Assembly (NCBI RefSeq): GCF_003148645.1
Contig: NZ_QGGP01000001.1
Coordinates: forward strand, 310,001 to 374,000
Origin: Xanthomarina spongicola
Lineage (GTDB): Bacteria; Bacteroidota; Bacteroidia; Flavobacteriales; Flavobacteriaceae
Length of the DNA: 64,000 nt
Reading direction: 5' to 3'
The notes under the pieces are model-generated. The model ran no database searches. It saw nothing but the letters and a program-made list of their open reading frames with translations, and was not told the origin of the DNA. How positions within the stretch are numbered: the stretch's first letter is position 1; every line of letters starts with the position of its first letter. Below, piece after piece: positions 63,041 through 64,000 of this stretch. Both the position numbers and the translations under genes were made by a program.

Positions 63041-64000
63041 ATGCAACTGTACAATACCTTAAGCGCTAAAGAAAGAGCAGAACTTATTGAGCAAGCTGGA
63101 AAAGAACGCTTGACCATCTCTTTCTACAAATACGCCAAAATTGACAACCCAGACATTTTTAGAGATCACCTATTTCTTACTTGGGATAAATTTGATGTTT
63201 TAGGCAGAATTTATGTCGCTCACGAAGGCATAAATGCCCAACTTTCTCTGCCTGCAGATAACTTTAATCTGTTTAAAAATCATTTAGACACTATTTCGTT
63301 TTTAGAAAATGTAAGATTAAATATTGCCATTGAACATGATAATTTTTCTTTTTTAAAGCTGAAAGTAAAAGTGCGCGATAAAATTGTAGCTGATGGTTTA
63401 AACGATGACACTTTTGATGTAACCAATAAAGGCATTCATGTAGAAGCTGAACAATTTAATAAGCTTATTGAAGATCCAAATGTGGTTTTGGTAGATATGA
63501 GAAATCATTACGAAAGTGAAATAGGCCATTTTAAAAATGCTGTGACTCCAGATGTGGATACCTTTCGTGAATCTTTAGACATTATTGAAGCCGATTTAAA
63601 AGAACACAAAGAAGATAAAAAACTAGTCATGTACTGCACTGGTGGAATCCGTTGCGAAAAAGCAAGTGCTTACTATAAACATAAAGGATTTAAAAACGTG
63701 TATCAACTTGAAGGAGGTATCATCAATTATGTGAGACAAGTAGAAGCTAAAGGCCTTGAAAATAAATTTATAGGCAAAAATTTTGTGTTCGATGAACGTC
63801 GTTCAGAACGTATTTCCGATGATGTAATTGCACATTGCCATCAATGTGGAGAACCAGCCGATTTGCATACTAATTGTGCAAACGAAGCTTGTCATTTATT
63901 ATTTATTCAATGTGATGCTTGTAAGGAAAAAATGGAGAACTGCTGTTCTACAAATTGTCAAGAAATAACTCATTTATCTTACGAAGAGCAGAAAGCCTTA
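63041..64000 (+). CDS. trhO: tRNA uridine(34) hydroxylase TrhO (3'-truncated by window edge)
   Basis: The frame is open from ATG 63041 to the window end (320 codons seen). It belongs to the rhodanese-like TrhO/YceA family, which hydroxylates uridine 34 of some tRNAs using oxygen. The N-terminal part has VLGRIYVAHEGINAQLSLP, the rhodanese domain has VLVDMRNHYESEIGHFKNA, and the active-site loop is CTGGIRCEKA with Cys199 and Cys205. A Cys-rich region follows (CHQCGEP, NCANEACH, CDACKEKMENCC), as in the family's zinc-binding-like C-terminus. Only the last residues are missing. Confidence 0.94.
   Translation, partial: MQLYNTLSAKERAELIEQAGKERLTISFYKYAKIDNPDIFRDHLFLTWDKFDVLGRIYVAHEGINAQLSLPADNFNLFKNHLDTISFLENVRLNIAIEHDNFSFLKLKVKVRDKIVADGLNDDTFDVTNKGIHVEAEQFNKLIEDPNVVLVDMRNHYESEIGHFKNAVTPDVDTFRESLDIIEADLKEHKEDKKLVMYCTGGIRCEKASAYYKHKGFKNVYQLEGGIINYVRQVEAKGLENKFIGKNFVFDERRSERISDDVIAHCHQCGEPADLHTNCANEACHLLFIQCDACKEKMENCCSTNCQEITHLSYEEQKAL

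Noticed and set aside
1-64000. CRISPR arrays, rRNA and tRNA genes
   Set aside because: No evenly spaced direct repeats, no cloverleaf with a TTCRANY-type T-arm and no rRNA-like conserved stretch were seen on either strand.

Overview
The window is a low-GC chromosome segment of a marine-type Flavobacteriaceae bacterium (Bacteroidota). The evidence is: a PorW/SprE type IX secretion gene; promoters of the Bacteroidota type (TAnnTTTG); no evident Shine-Dalgarno sequences; an ATP synthase operon lacking beta and epsilon genes; and flavobacterial families such as DUF6341, DUF6427, DUF4254, DUF5687 and DUF4292. No rRNA, tRNA, CRISPR array, phage or insertion sequence was found.

Positions 1-26587 are a surface-polysaccharide locus. 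A truncated dTDP-rhamnose gene (rfbD) opens the window. Next comes a sulfate-activation operon: cysQ, a DUF2061 membrane protein, cysC, cysD and cysN. It makes PAPS and clears PAP, and no PAPS/APS reductase gene is present. Then come a lipoprotein pyrophosphatase, an unusual metallophosphoesterase, and a CotH-like/beta-helix, VTC, DUF4956, CotH-like gene set. After these lie a Wzx flippase, two PAPS-type sulfotransferases, two Wzy/ligase-like membrane proteins, two glycosyltransferases, UDP-glucose dehydrogenase, UDP-xylose synthase and a priming sugar transferase. A convergent pair (glycosyltransferase and CapK-like adenylate-forming enzyme) ends the locus. The simplest reading is a sulfated, uronate- or xylose-containing capsule or exopolysaccharide with its own PAPS supply. 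The VTC/DUF4956/CotH set is an embedded polymer or phosphate module whose job is unknown to me.

Positions 26644-35044 are housekeeping and small conserved genes: purD, DUF6341, DUF6427, upp, DUF4254, a heptosyltransferase-like GT9, a PaaE-type flavin/2Fe-2S reductase, and a DUF5687 permease with its ABC ATPase. Positions 35229-43995 carry sprE/porW, a bactofilin, atpZ, a DUF6168-like protein and atpB-E-F-H-A-G. A textbook flavobacterial promoter precedes atpB, and three hairpins lie between atpE and atpF.

Positions 44154-58813 hold envelope and general genes: a lipoprotein, a flippase, a 50-residue DUF6090-like remnant, dut, a sugar nucleotidyltransferase, a TPR protein, a DUF4292 lipoprotein, an EnvC-like LytM protein, an acyl-CoA thioesterase, an HU/SPOR membrane protein, dprA, a secreted SPOR protein, trpS, plsC and a TlpA-like lipoprotein. 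Positions 58908-61045 encode an ECF sigma factor and a protein joining an anti-sigma-like N-terminus to an outer-membrane barrel. A small lipoprotein, recA, a structured leader with a 28-codon reading frame, and the 5' part of trhO close the window.

Short palindromic repeats (arms of the type attccc/gggaat followed by ctt or ctc) are scattered in intergenic gaps from 30.6 kb to 56.9 kb. All names come from reading motifs by eye; no database search was run.
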